A stretch of DNA of 64,000 bases from assembly GCA_021399435.1 (NCBI GenBank), contig JAJTUP010000003.1, positions 1,736,001 through 1,800,000 of the forward strand. The letters run 5' to 3'. The stretch comes from Diaporthe sp. PMI_573. Taxonomy: Eukaryota > Ascomycota > Sordariomycetes > Diaporthales > Diaporthaceae. Numbering within the stretch: the first letter of the stretch is position 1; every line of letters begins with the position of its first letter. Both the position numbers and the translations under genes were made by a program. Shown one piece after another: positions 11,182 through 22,574 of the stretch. The notes below the pieces were generated by a model, which was not told the origin of the DNA, ran no database searches, and was given only the letters and a program-made list of their open reading frames with translations.

Positions 11182-13477
11182 GTCGAGGAATGAAGCGAGT
11201 GAAATTCGACAGTGAAATATGAAGAAGGGTGAGGCACGCGACTCTCGGATCGATGCTCAATTTTTTATCGCCCGCCCAAAGACGGTAAAGTACGCAGTAC
11301 TGCCATTGCGTCTGGGGCAGAGCGTTTGTGATTTATGGACGCAGGTCAGCCTTCGGAGGGGTAGAATTGACGATATACGCGCACTCGTATTTCTTGTGCG
11401 ACACAACCTCGTTTCCATCCATCTTCCGTTCTTATTTAGCTCATTGTGAAGAAGAAGCAGCAAAGCCTTCACTTGACCTCATCGCGCAGTGGACCATGCA
11501 TTGCCCCGTACTTGACAGTGCTGCAGCTGGTGATAGTGGCTGTATGCATGCGGTATCACACTGCCTCAGATAGATTCAATGGGCCCAGAAAAGGTCGTCG
11601 GTACGGCCTTACGGCGATCCTTCGTGGTTTAACTCGAGCGCAAAAAGGAAAAGTCGCGCCACGACACCCTGCGACGAGTCGGCCAGCTGCCTCTCGGTCG
11701 GGTCCCCACACGGCACTGCGGGCTGGGGATCAAGAAAGTCTCTGCCGGCTGACAGCCGTTATTGGCTGGGCTAGGTTACCTTCGGTTTACGACACGAGGA
11801 AGCTTGCCAGACCGACAGCATTGGCGGAAGCGCACAAGGGCAGAATCCCGGGTACACGGGCAAATCACAGGCGGTGGAACAATTTGGTGCATTCCACAGC
11901 TGTGGCGGAGCAAGCCACAATGCAGGCAATGGAAGGCTTGCTGCAGCTGTTTTTTCTTCCTCAGCCCAGCTGAGACCGGGGCAAGCCTAGACTCATTTGC
12001 TTCAAGATTCTTCTCCCGCGGTGTAACGAGAGGCCATCCGTCCGTCCGATAATATCTAGAGCCTTGTTGGGACTGCGTTCGACTCGCTTGAAGATGGAAG
12101 TCGAACACTATATTTAGCTACATAGAAAGTATCCGAACGCACATTGATGCTGCGGAAAGGCTTTGAATCCGATTGGGTCACATGTTCAGGTAACCAGGAC
12201 ACTGATGATCGTGCGCAAGTCTCGTCTTGGCCTCGGCGTGTTCCGATATCTTCGTGTGCCTACTGAGACCCGAACTCCGACGTCTACCCACACCCATGCG
12301 GTACAACAGCGTCAAAGGAGCCCAAATATAATATCGTTGATCACGTTCCGCCACGTTTATATTGGGGCGTAGAGTCACTGTTTTCTCCACGTCTCGAGAG
12401 CAGCCACAAGATTGAATCAAACCCATAAGGCACCTCACTTCTTAATACCGTCCCAATGCGGTCCTTATCCGTTTGGCGCAGTGTATATAATGCGAAGCCC
12501 ATCGTTTACTTTATGCGCAATGTTATGTGTCAAAAGTCAGCTCTAGTTTGTGGGGGATTCGAGACACTCGGCACTAGACACGTCGGCAAGCACCTCAGAA
12601 TTAACTACTAGCTCTGCATTGTTTCACTTGCTTTGGTTGTCAAAGGCGTCATCTTGGAAGAAATGTAAGCATCCACGTCACCCTCAGGCTGTTGGCCAAG
12701 TAGCATGCATGCCCGACTTCTGTGTTCGAGCTAATGCGGGACGGCTGGGTTATACTCCGTACCAAGGCACAAGGACCAGTCCGGCCCGCCAGAGCGGGGC
12801 CGAGAAAATGCTCCCAGGGACTGTGAGTGCATTGTGTAATCACACTGATAACACAGTGGGTACTAAGTAATCTACTTAGTCTAGACAAATATACTCAGAA
12901 TACTGGATATCCTTGAGATTCGAACAGACCCTGGTCAAAAACCAATGTGCCTGCCAAGACTATTCAATTACGATGTAACCGTGCCACCGGGAACCAATGG
13001 AACGCGTCAATGGAAGCACGCTGTACGCCGTTGAAAAGCTTCGAAGCCTCGGGCGAGCCGGCGACACGGTCTAGCACCTGGACTATAACGACGACATCCT
13101 GGTTCCTCCCCCTCTCCGGTCCACTGCGGACTTTTTCCAGAGCAGACAAACCTCACCGAACTGCCAGGATTCCTCATGTCCACGCCCCTCGCCTACTGCC
13201 AGGAGACGCAAGCATGCCTAATCGAGTCTGCCTGATTGGCGAAGCAGGATTGAGTCCCGGGCTAGCGATGCAATGGGAACACCGGCTGCAGGGAAGGCGG
13301 GGATCAAGCTTGGCCAGCAGTTCGTGCTGGCAGACGCAATGCTACTTGATGATGTAGATCAAGAGGACGCCGGACGCGGATATAAGAAGATGGAGATCAC
13401 CATGTCCCGGACTTGATGAGCCAGCAGTGTTGTCACGCAGTCCCAAACGCTCGCTCTTCTCTTCGATCGTGGACAAG
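11182..13477. other. 2.3-kb gene-free stretch
   Basis: Several open frames of 60-175 codons exist on both strands, but none shows a domain, signal peptide or plausible splice partners, and they overlap one another. The right end is the promoter of the PhoD-type gene. Confidence 0.45.
13381..13386 (+). promoter_or_regulatory. TATA-like box of the PhoD-type gene
   Basis: TATAAG lies 97 nt upstream of the ATG at 13478, at a position compatible with a core promoter. Assigned by sequence and spacing only. Confidence 0.35.
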
Positions 13478-15532
13478 ATGAGGTTTCAAACAATTGCCCC
13501 CCTGGCTCTCGCCGGGGCTGTACAAGCCTCCTGGATGTCGAACATCAACTACCGCAGTCCCTCTGAGAACCACCCATCTCTCGGTGTCTCTATCAGCAGC
13601 GTCGTGAAGAGAAATGACCCACGGAGCCCGTGGGACCCAGACAAGTTAAACTTTACCCACGGCGTTGCTTCAGGCGACCCTTACCCAAACAGTGTCATCC
13701 TCTGGACCCGCATCAGCCCTGTGTTTGATAACGACAAATCAAACACCACCGTGACCGGCTACGTGCCGCTGTACAACCACGACACCCAGGAATACGTTGC
13801 TATGTCGAAGGGTCCAGTCTGTGTTGAGTACAAGGTCGCGTCGGACGAAGGCCTGGGAATTGTGGTGGATTCCGGTACAATCTATACCAGCTCGGACATT
13901 GACTATACCATCAAGGTTAGACGGTCTGGAAGTGCTTGAATGGGCATCACGAGCGCTAACACAAAACGTAATCAAACCAGGTTGAAGCACAGAATTTGGA
14001 GCCATTTACGATGTACTGGTACCAGTTCAATGTGTGCGGTTCTGACAACAAGAGCCCCTTGGGAAGAACCAAGACGACGCCAGAAGAGGACGACGACGTG
14101 ACTGAAATCGGACTCGCCGTCTACTCATGCTCAAACTTTCCTTTTGGTTTCTTCAACGCATACGGCAATGCTGCACGCAAAGACTCGGTCGACTACGTTA
14201 TCCACCTGGGAGACTACATCTATGAATAAAAAAATGGGGACTACGGCTATGGCCAGAGTATCGGCAGAGTGCCCCTCCCTGACAAGGAGATCTTCAGTCT
14301 CTATGACTACAGGAAGCGTCTTGCCACCTACCGGACTGACCTGGATCTTCTCGCCAGCCACCAGACTTTTCCGTGGGTCCCAGTTTGGGATGACCACGAG
14401 GTTGCAGATAATACCTATCGGGACGGATCTTCCGAGCTGAACAATACCGAGGACTCTTTCATCAAAGATGGTGGCGTCTCTGTCGACCAGCGGAAGATGA
14501 ATGCCGTTCGCGCCTACTTCGAGTGGATGCCAATCCGCCAGGTGGAGATGGACGACAACTTGCGCATCTGGCGCTCGTTCAAGCTTGGCAACCTCGCCGA
14601 TCTGATCATGCTTGATACCAGGCAGTACGACCGATCTATCACGGACCTGTATTGGAACACAGACTATGTCCATTCGATTGCCGATGATGCTGGTCGGTCG
14701 CTCATGGGATCAAGGCAAGAGAACTGGTTCTACAACCAACTCTCTTCCTCGTCCAAGCGGGGCGCAACGTGGCGCATCATCGGCAGTCAGATAGTCTTCA
14801 GTAGGGTCAATCAGTCCATAGCATTTGGCGACGAGAGTCCCCTGAATAACGACGCCTGGGATGGGGTAAGCAGCTTCCAACATCACTTTTATACTCAGCT
14901 TCAACACGGCCTCCGGACAGACAGCGTCTACTCCCGCCTTGCTCATGCACGAAAGCTGACGTTGAATTTCACAGTACCAATCCAACCGAAATAGGACGTT
15001 CAATCACCTGTACAACAATAAAATTGGTAATAATGTGTTCCTTGCAGGAGATTCTCACGCATCTTGGGTCTCGGATCTCGTATGGCTCGGGGAGAAGAGC
15101 TACAACTCTGCCACTGGCGAAGGCTCAATTGGTGTCGAGTTCGCTGGATCAGCAGTAACCTCTCCCTGCCCTTACGGCGCGAACATCACGCTCGAGAGGG
15201 CAAACCAGGCATCTACGTGGTTGCAGAACGCCAACGAGGAACTGCAATGGCAGGACCTGTATTATCGAGGCTACTACGAGTTGCACATCTCGGCCGAGAG
15301 GCTGAACGCAAACTACTTCGGCCTGCCCACTGTGGTCAGCAGGAACGGGTGGGAAATCCCGATTGCTAACTTCACGGTCGAGGCAGGTGCGAACAAGCTG
15401 CAAAGGCCCGTAGCTGGAGGGTTTGTAGAGAGTGGAAGTTTGAAGGGAGGGAATACGAAGCAGACCAATATCACGGTGGATACAAATAGTGGAACGTGGT
15501 TCGTGAGCCAAGCCGCCTTAGAGGTACTGTAG
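13478..15532 (+). pseudogene. Secreted PhoD-type phosphatase/phosphodiesterase with in-frame stop
   Basis: Exons 13478-13915, 13981-14865 and 14975-15532 would encode about 626 codons of an alkaline phosphatase D family protein. A signal peptide (MRFQTIAPLALAGAVQA) is followed by THGVASGDPYPNSVILWTR, the family's N-terminal domain signature. The metal-site motifs YSCSNFPFG, HLGDYIYE, PVWDDHEVADN and AGDSHASWVSD are all present. Between YIYE and KNGDYGYG the codon is TAA (14227-14229); the same frame continues at once with the conserved sequence, so this is a point nonsense change where family members carry Tyr (TAC or TAT). The only product would be a truncated protein of about 229 aa lacking DDHE and GDSH. 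A 7-A run follows the stop, but an indel would not explain it because the frame is unchanged. Confidence 0.85.
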
Positions 15533-15569
15533 GCTCACTCACGGACGGCATCATAGTGGCCTTGATCAT

Positions 15570-15575
15570 AATAAA
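15570..15575 (+). terminator. Poly(A) signal AATAAA
   Basis: A canonical AATAAA lies 38 nt after the stop codon of the PhoD-type gene, suggesting that its 3' end is intact even though the reading frame is broken. Confidence 0.4.
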
Positions 15576-15800
15576 GCAACAAGTGAACGTTTTGCTTTGA
15601 CTTCGGGCATTTGAGAGAAGCTTCTTCAGGGTCGATACAGATCAACGCATTTGCTTGTGGTGACAGGTAGGAGAAATGCTGCACTCCGTTTGAGGTGAGA
15701 AGTACTCCAAGGAGCGATGCTCAGAAAAGGCTACAGTTATTTGAATGAGAGAACTATCAGTGTTCAAGCTATTTAGATTTTGGGCGAGCTGATCACCATG

Positions 15801-17331
15801 TCAGCGATCGCCATTCAGCTGCTGGGGCCAATTGGCAGGGCAGCTCTCGGTACATGGAATCCCACTTGACTGCTGGTTCTGAATGTTGGAACATAGCCAC
15901 TTGGCCTTGCCACCCTTCATGGGGCTAATATTCACATTTTCCATCCTAAGGTTCTTGCACGGCGCCGCCGCACTGCAGTGTATTCCAGCAGCCACGTTGT
16001 AGCGGCTGGTACCCGTGATATTAACCCAGCGGATGTCCTCGATGCTCAACCGCGAACTGTCGCACCCGGAACCGCTGTAGATGCAAGGCGTGATGTATAT
16101 TGGCTGGTTGACATTGTCGAACTGCATGTTGGCGAAGGTCACATTGCGCACTCTGCCCTGGCCTGAGTATGTTTTGATCCATGCGGCGTTGCTGCTGTGA
16201 AATGCGGTGACGTTATCGTAGTAAACGTTCTCGACATAGTCGGGCTGCGATGGGTTTGAGCCTATGGAGCCTATACTCAATCAGCATAATTCTTTAGCGA
16301 TGCTCAGAACAATGATGTATATTAACCTATGCACATCGCACCACTCTCGTGGCAGACCACATTACTGACGTGAACGTTGCTCGAATTGCCTTTCATGCTG
16401 ATACAGTCCTAACAGATATGACCATTAGTACAATTGACATCGTGGAGTTGTGGAAGCCCTTGTTTACAATCAGAACAATGAATGAAAAGCATGTGGAAAC
16501 TCACATCGCCGCAAGTGACTGTCCAATTCGAGATGACAATGTCTTTCGAGTTCCAAGTATCGACCCCGTCCGTATTGACAGTCGACCACTGAGAGTTTGA
16601 AGTCGAGTTCACTTCTGGTTGTTAGTCACCTGCTACGGAGCTTGAAGTGTTGCGTTCTGGAGCATCCCAAAACACAAAAGAAGGGGATCTGTAAAAGGAA
16701 AAGAGTGATACTTACTGTCAAGGTTAGTCATGGTGATATTCTCCGAATATGCAACGAAGGTATGCCTATTATCAAATCAGTCGTCAAAAATCCGCACATC
16801 GTCTGCGAATGAAACTGACCAGAATTGACTCTGCCGCCACGTGATCCCATCCACCAGGACATTCTTGGCGTGCCAAAGGGTCAAGCTGATGGGTCTGCCA
16901 TTCTGATTGCCTTGGTTCCTATTTTGATCATACCACAATTGGCCATTGCCATCGAACAAGGCCTTCCCGAAGCCTCTCAAGCTGATGTTGACGCCGCCAA
17001 GCTGCCAAGCGGTGGATCTACCCGCATAGGTCACGCTGATACTATTACGCAACCAATACTGGATATCAGAGCTCCATTTCAGAGTTCCATAGATCTCAAT
17101 GTCACAGTTGTTCAGCTCTGTGGTTCGCATCACTTGACCGATGTTGAAGAGGCCCTCGGTCAGCACGACCTTGCCATTCTGACCGCATTGCTTGAACGCG
17201 TCGAGGATTTGGGGCGTGTCATCCTTGCCTGTTGCCAACGGAGTCACAGTGCAGGTTGAGCCGGTTTTGTTCAAGGCTGCGAGCGCCGAGGCGCTGAATA
17301 TAGCGAGGAGGCCGAAGTTTGGGAGATGCAT
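15801..17331 (-). CDS. Secreted GH28 pectinase, exopolygalacturonase-like
   Basis: Exons (reverse strand) 17331-16820, 16765-16716, 16614-16505, 16408-16327 and 16270-15801 give 407 aa, close to fungal exopolygalacturonases. A signal peptide (MHLPNFGLLAIFSASALAAL) leads into a right-handed beta-helix glycosidase with many N-glycosylation sites. Catalytic motifs: NTDG (residues about 200) and, created across an intron, GDDCISMKGN. The usual GHG motif reads SGAMCIGSIG, so the His is absent, and the substrate-binding RIK reads WIKTY. Exo-type GH28 and related branches vary at these positions, so activity is likely but specificity is uncertain. It would release galacturonic acid from pectin outside the cell. 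It points to a plant-associated lifestyle. Confidence 0.9.
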
Positions 17332-17394
17332 CTTGGCTAAGCAATTGTGTTGATCTCTGGTCTGAGCGTCACAACAGAGACGGGCGGCACAATT

Positions 17395-17430
<36 letters not shown>

Positions 17431-18281
17431 TTGTCTTATTTAATTTTGGCTTTTATATCCAAGGTGAGTTAAGTTCTCTAGCTCATATCTGCCGTCGTAT
17501 GATTTCCCGAATCAGCAGTAGCAAGGAATGGAGCGTCTCGGCCGGAATAAGTCTTCAATTGCCAGGTGCTCTGTCCACCGATCGGGGCCTACATTCAAGC
17601 CCGAGAGATACGTTCAACGGGTGCATTTATGAATAAACCAAGCCTAAGTGATATTTACCCGGGTCAAGTGACATCTGCGGACAAAGGCGACCGCCTCTTC
17701 CGAGATGATTGGCCGACCTTGCATCTCCACCACCAAGAAGGAGGGGTACATTGGTTAACGCTGTGTGGGCAACCTAGAGCAATTTACAGCTTTTAATCTC
17801 CCGATGGACCCCACTTGTCTAAGTGGTCGCTCTCTGAAGTGCTTGTTGGTGACTATGATGTGCGTATTATCGAGACTCACGCCCGATTGATGGACTGATG
17901 TCCATTCTGACTCGATGTCAACGCGATCCCGGAATATGGCACCGAGTCAGATGTGGCACTATGGGCCAGAAAGACTTGAACGGCAGTACAACGTGCCATA
18001 CTGTATAAATAACCCTTCAATCAGGATGTTCCAACACTTTCTTGGCAAGCCCAAGATTGCTCTGCCGATGTTACTCTTTTTATGGGAAAGTTGTGCGGAT
18101 CATTGTATGTAGATTGTGGCAACGGCTTGGCGTCTTGGACATGTAGCACCGTTCAGGCTATCTGAAATGTGAAGAAAGCAATGCCTCAAGCTGGCGAATA
18201 TGGAGTCTGTGAGTTCACATGTCCGATCGTTTTATCAAAAGAATTCTATTCCATTATCTCTGCACCTAGGTACCAAAACAT
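17332..18281. other. Intergenic region upstream of GH28 gene
   Basis: Promoter side of the GH28 gene and 3' flank of the beta-propeller gene. It contains the 29-nt poly-A tract listed separately. No gene recognised. Confidence 0.4.
17397..17425. repeat. Homopolymer of 29 A
   Basis: An uninterrupted run of 29 A on the plus strand, that is poly-T in the sense of the GH28 gene, 66 nt before its ATG. Poly(dA:dT) tracts exclude nucleosomes in yeast promoters; here that role is only an inference. It is also a likely site of length error in sequencing. Confidence 0.9.
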
Positions 18282-19406
18282 CTAAGCTGAAGTGACGGTA
18301 AACCCAGCAGCAGTCACAACAGCATCAAACTGCGTTGTGGCATCTACGAACGGGAAGCTGCTCCTGTTTCCAGCCACATCAAACTCGTTCATATCATGGA
18401 AATACTCATTTGAGATGTAGATGGCATTTCCAATCTCCACCGTTGCAGTCGGGCTGCCCCAGGTTGCGATGTCAGTAGTCGAGTTGTCCACAACCTGGCC
18501 AATGTACTTGACGCTTGTAAAATTGTCGGTCGTTGCCCACAATGTTATAGCCTGCAGACCATTTTCGCTACACAGGAGGACGTCGCGGTGGTAGCGGGCA
18601 GGGTTGATCAAGCCGTCGCATTCAAGGCCGGGATACGACCCGTCGGCAGGGCGGTCGTTCATGGTGACGTTGGTCGGTGCCGGAGAGTCGGAGCCCACGT
18701 CGAAAGACACGAAGGTGCTGAGGTATGGCGCAGTGACGATGAGTTTGTTGGTCGCTTCGTGGTAGATGATGCCGAGATAGATATACGAAGACGTGGTGCT
18801 CGGCTCCCCACTATACCAAGATGAGACCGAACCGTCCTTCGTGATCTTGGCGATAGCTGGAACGTGAAAGACGGTCGGCACGTAAGCATTTCCGGATGGG
18901 TCCTCGGCGAAGTCTTGAAAGCCGCCGCCAGTTTGGTTGCCCGCGAGGAGCTGAGCTGAGAAGTCGGCCAAGTCAGCCGTATAGGCGACAGAGTTAGTTT
19001 CGGTGTCGTATCGGATTACTTTATTGCCGCCGGTCATATCAGAGCCAGAAGTGACGAAGGGGTTGCCGCTATTAGCGGAGATGAGGACCGAGCCAGTAGA
19101 TGCATCATAATCAATGCCAGAAACGTGATACGGGTCGGTGGCTGTGATTCCATCAAAGGTAATAATGTCGTAGGTCGATGTGTATGGGTCATAGACAAGG
19201 ACCGAGGCGTTGAAGTTGGCACTGATGTAGAGTTTGCAGTGCACAGGGTCCCAGTCAAGATTTTCTGGGTATAGCTTGTAGTTGTCGATGGTGAATGTGC
19301 CATTGAAAGGAGCACAGGCCGTGGCCCTGGGAGCAAGGTGCTTGGAGGGAGCTGCAAGAGCCCCCACGACCAGGCTAGAAACGAGTGCGAGGCTGGTGGT
19401 GTACAT
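18282..19406 (-). CDS. Secreted beta-propeller-like (SMP-30/TRI14-like) protein
   Basis: Single exon of 374 aa. ATG 19406 is chosen, although the frame is open for 35 more codons upstream, because it starts a good signal peptide (MYTTSLALVSSLVVGALAA) followed by a basic pair-like propeptide end (KHLAPR). The mature part has repeated blade-like strands with aromatic/Asp turns (LDWDPVHCKLYISANF, VSGIDYDASTGSVLISAN, YLGIIYHEATNKLIVTAP) and several N-glycosylation sites. This pattern fits six-bladed SMP-30/gluconolactonase-like propellers. Overall layout also recalls the widespread TRI14-like proteins of fungi, an assignment from memory of the family and not certain. No biosynthetic genes flank it, so a cluster role is not supported here. 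Extracellular; function unknown. Confidence 0.75.
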   Translation of the reverse strand: MYTTSLALVSSLVVGALAAPSKHLAPRATACAPFNGTFTIDNYKLYPENLDWDPVHCKLYISANFNASVLVYDPYTSTYDIITFDGITATDPYHVSGIDYDASTGSVLISANSGNPFVTSGSDMTGGNKVIRYDTETNSVAYTADLADFSAQLLAGNQTGGGFQDFAEDPSGNAYVPTVFHVPAIAKITKDGSVSSWYSGEPSTTSSYIYLGIIYHEATNKLIVTAPYLSTFVSFDVGSDSPAPTNVTMNDRPADGSYPGLECDGLINPARYHRDVLLCSENGLQAITLWATTDNFTSVKYIGQVVDNSTTDIATWGSPTATVEIGNAIYISNEYFHDMNEFDVAGNRSSFPFVDATTQFDAVVTAAGFTVTSA

Positions 19407-20913
19407 TTCGAAAGCGAATGGAAGGCGACGCCAGCAACGGTCAACAGTGAGTGAAAAGAAGGTTGAGGCTATATCATACCGAACAACTCCCGGATGCGAA
19501 TTCGAGGACACGGATGTCTTTTATGTGATTTCGGAATCCTCGAAACTGGTCGACTCGGGCCGTTGCCCTTGGTAAAATCGTGTGATCTCAAGAAAGGGGA
19601 TACCATGACCCACTGTCATTAGTCAAGTTTATGGCAGGTTCAGTAAAATTGAGGACCGTCATGGTCTGCGGGCGTATGGATGTAAAGGACGACACTGCCA
19701 CAGGAAAAGAGGCGCATGTCGAGCCTCTATGCGGTGGACTAAATCTAGTATGATCCTAGACGTCGAGTACCAGCATGAGAACTTCGGGATCTCGAAATTG
19801 TGACTGGCCAGTCACCATCGGGCAAAATTTCGAGGCCAGGTCGAATTTACTTGAGAAACCCCGCTGTTTTTCCTATCATGCTTACCTATCATGCTTACCT
19901 AGCAAGCGTAAAGCTAAAACCAAAAGTTCCAGTTCCAGTATTCAACTGGGATCGAGCACCCGAGCAGGTCGCCCACTTTCCGTTCCGGCAAGCACGTCCG
20001 CTTCCTTTCTTTACCCTCAAGGTCAACATAAGCAATTTTTAGCGGCCGGACAACGCCGCACCGCGAGTCATTCCCACATAAGCCCACTAAAAGTGATGTC
20101 ACGGTTCGGCCGATGCCAGTAACCCAAAGAGACAAAGATCCTAAAACATTTGGAACCGTTGAGGCTATATATAGGACACAACTGGGCTACCAGTACGAGT
20201 CGCTGTCCTCATTGCATACTGTACTTCGGTATGCATGACAGACCCGGATTTGTGGAAAGATTTGGTTGACATTCCCTCACTGCTGGTCATCTGCTGGTCG
20301 AGTGCAGCTCGGCAGATTCTGAAATCACGCGGCCTCCATTCACTGTTCGATGTTCGACAGGATGAGGCATGTTTGGTTTGATCCTCCTACCCATTGTGCA
20401 TACAGCAGAGAAGGCATATCTTATGCCGATGATAAAAAGGCAGCCAAGCAAGTAGACAGATGGGATGTCTATATCTCCGAGTCGGTGCCCAGGTGCAGTA
20501 GCCCGCTGCCGTCAAGTAAAGATCAAAATCAAAAACTTTGGCATTTTCCCAAACTGAGCATTTCATGACATTTTAGTCTTCTCTGCGATTGCAGCTAGGT
20601 TTTGGCTGTTCCTCCCAGCCCTTTCCAACCCATTTTTTGTTCATTTTACACATGTCTCCACTCGCCGCCGTCTGTTCGCGGGGTTTCAGAGAGAAAGAAA
20701 TTTCAAGATATGTTTGTTAATGTGGGATTAGGCACATTGACTTGGACACAATCACTTAGAGGTCCCGTGACCACCGTAGATAGCGACTATAGCCAAGGCG
20801 TAGGTTGCAGCCATTCGGCCATAACCTTCCTTCCTACATCTATCGAATCCACTACCCACCAATCAGATACCCAGCCAAATTAATGTGATTATAGATTGAG
20901 TATTGCGTATTGT
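19407..20913. other. 1.5-kb gene-free stretch
   Basis: No supported gene. A strong TATATATA at 20166-20173 has no recognisable gene downstream on the plus strand. A 9-nt sequence is tandemly repeated near 19877-19903 (CTTACCTATCATG type). Otherwise ordinary intergenic sequence. Confidence 0.4.
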
Positions 20914-22574
20914 CTAATCCTTTACCGCAAATGCCTCACGTGCTGTTCTGCTGCTGCGCGCCAAACGATCCCCGTATCTAATGAAAACGAATGGGATCAA
21001 GCCCATCACTAATGCAATGAAAGCTAACACTGACGGCGCCCAGTGAACGCCGAGGTTCGTGTACATGCTGTTGGCTGCCAGGGGTAGCGTGATTGCTCCG
21101 ATGGATCTCGTCATGCTGGCGGCCGCATGCGCCGATGCAGAATACTGGCGGAAGACATCCGTCAGATAATTGATCATGCCCATGAAAAGCAGCTGGAAGC
21201 CACATCCGAAGAAGATGCCGCTCAGGCTGGGCACGATAGGAGACGTCGAGGGCCAGACTGTCCAGCCGAGCCAGAATAAGGAGATAACCATGCTAAAAGG
21301 TCAAGTCAGCTACCACATCGAATATGCAGTACCCGGGACACTCACCAAGGAGACGCGATGCATGCGAGAGGCAGTCTGCGGTAGATTTGGTTCTTTGTCC
21401 AACCCGCACCCGCCTTGGTTTGTCGATCGTGGTACCATGTGAAGGTACCAAACACGAGTAAGGAGATGAGAACGCCAACAGCCTCTGAGATGAACCTGTT
21501 AGACACATTGTAATTTTCAGTGATGGAATGAGTGTGACGTACGCGGTATGAACGCCAGCGCGGCAATCGCTGGAGGAAGTCCATAGAAGTCTTGAAAAAT
21601 GACAGGGTATGCTTGGAAGAGAAGGTAGAAGATAGCGTACGCCAGAGCTAAATACGCAGAGGTACAAAACAGGATTGGTTCGGTGACAAGAAGAGTGACT
21701 GGACGGAGAAATATCTTCTGGACGTCAAACGGCTTTAGCTCGAGCTGCTGTCTGCTCTCGGCATCTTCACCGTGCTTGTTCGACCTTCTCATGACGGCCT
21801 TGTTGTGGAGTACCGGTGCGTAGGTCTCAGGAAGCGTAAGAACAAGAGGCAACCCCAAGGCCGCAATCATTCCAGCAATCCAAAATGGCCAGCGCCATGA
21901 CATCTGGGACGAAAAGCCGGAGATGATGGGACCAATCAAAGGTCCGATAGTTGTGACAGTCATGTAGAGGGCAATGGCATTTCCTCGAATCGAGGGCTCG
22001 TCAAAGATGTCGGCGTAGAGTCCGCCGAGGACACTCGTAGGAGCGGCGGCGTTGATGCCGCACAGGAGACGAAATACGAGCAGTGCCGGGTAATTCGGGG
22101 CCCCAGCGCAGGCGAGCATGAAGATGAGGTAACCCAGGAAAGTGCCAATCAGAACGGGCCGGCGTCCGATATACTCGCTGAGGGGAGCAAAGACGAGAGG
22201 GCCAATGACATAGCCGACCATGAAGAGCGAGTTGAGAAGAATGAGATGGATGCGGTCGGTTACCCCAAAGTGGGCGCTGATGGCATCAAGAGCGCCCGAG
22301 GGCATTGATGATCCCAGGTTTCCGTTGAAAGTACAGGCGAAACCCGCCACGACGATGTGGAGTTTTCGCAACTTGGATGCGTCAGATTCGGTGTCCAGAG
22401 TTGGGTAGACATGAGACTCTTCCTTACCGATGAGAACTTGGTGGCGTCAACAACTTTGTCTTTCTCCTTCTCCCATGATGAATCATCGGGGATGTTTCCT
22501 TGGCCCTCAGCATCGAAGCTAGACCCCTTATTCTCAATAAAGCCACGGCCAGGGCGCCCAACTTCAGGACTCAT
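20914..22574 (-). CDS. MFS multidrug-type transporter (DHA1, 12 TM)
   Basis: Exons (reverse strand) 22574-22428, 22371-21543, 21484-21346 and 21292-20914 encode 497 aa. A hydrophilic, acidic N-terminus of about 55 residues is followed by TM1 (KLHIVVAGFACTFNGNLGSS), the DHA1 motif-A region LSEYIGRRPVLIG, the motif-B/C-type FRLLCGINAA and TIGPLIGPIISG, and TM6 ending in LPETYAPVL, then a charged central loop and six further segments. This is the drug:H+ antiporter-1 architecture of fungal exporters of toxins, fungicides or metabolites. Introns 2 and 3 have clear signals. Intron 1 (22427-22372) has GTAAGG, a CTGAC branch site and an AAG acceptor, but its sequence also reads as protein in another frame, so the N-terminus is uncertain. 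It is divergent from the Zn2Cys6 gene. Confidence 0.88.

Noticed and set aside
11446..11973. 175-codon forward frame in the gap before the PhoD-type gene
   Set aside because: No domain and unlike a protein in composition; overlaps other random frames.
12890..12930. TTCGAAT-type T-loop-like motif suggesting a tRNA
   Set aside because: Flanking bases do not form a T-stem and no A-box lies at the right distance; the same failed for similar motifs near 28530 and 34950.
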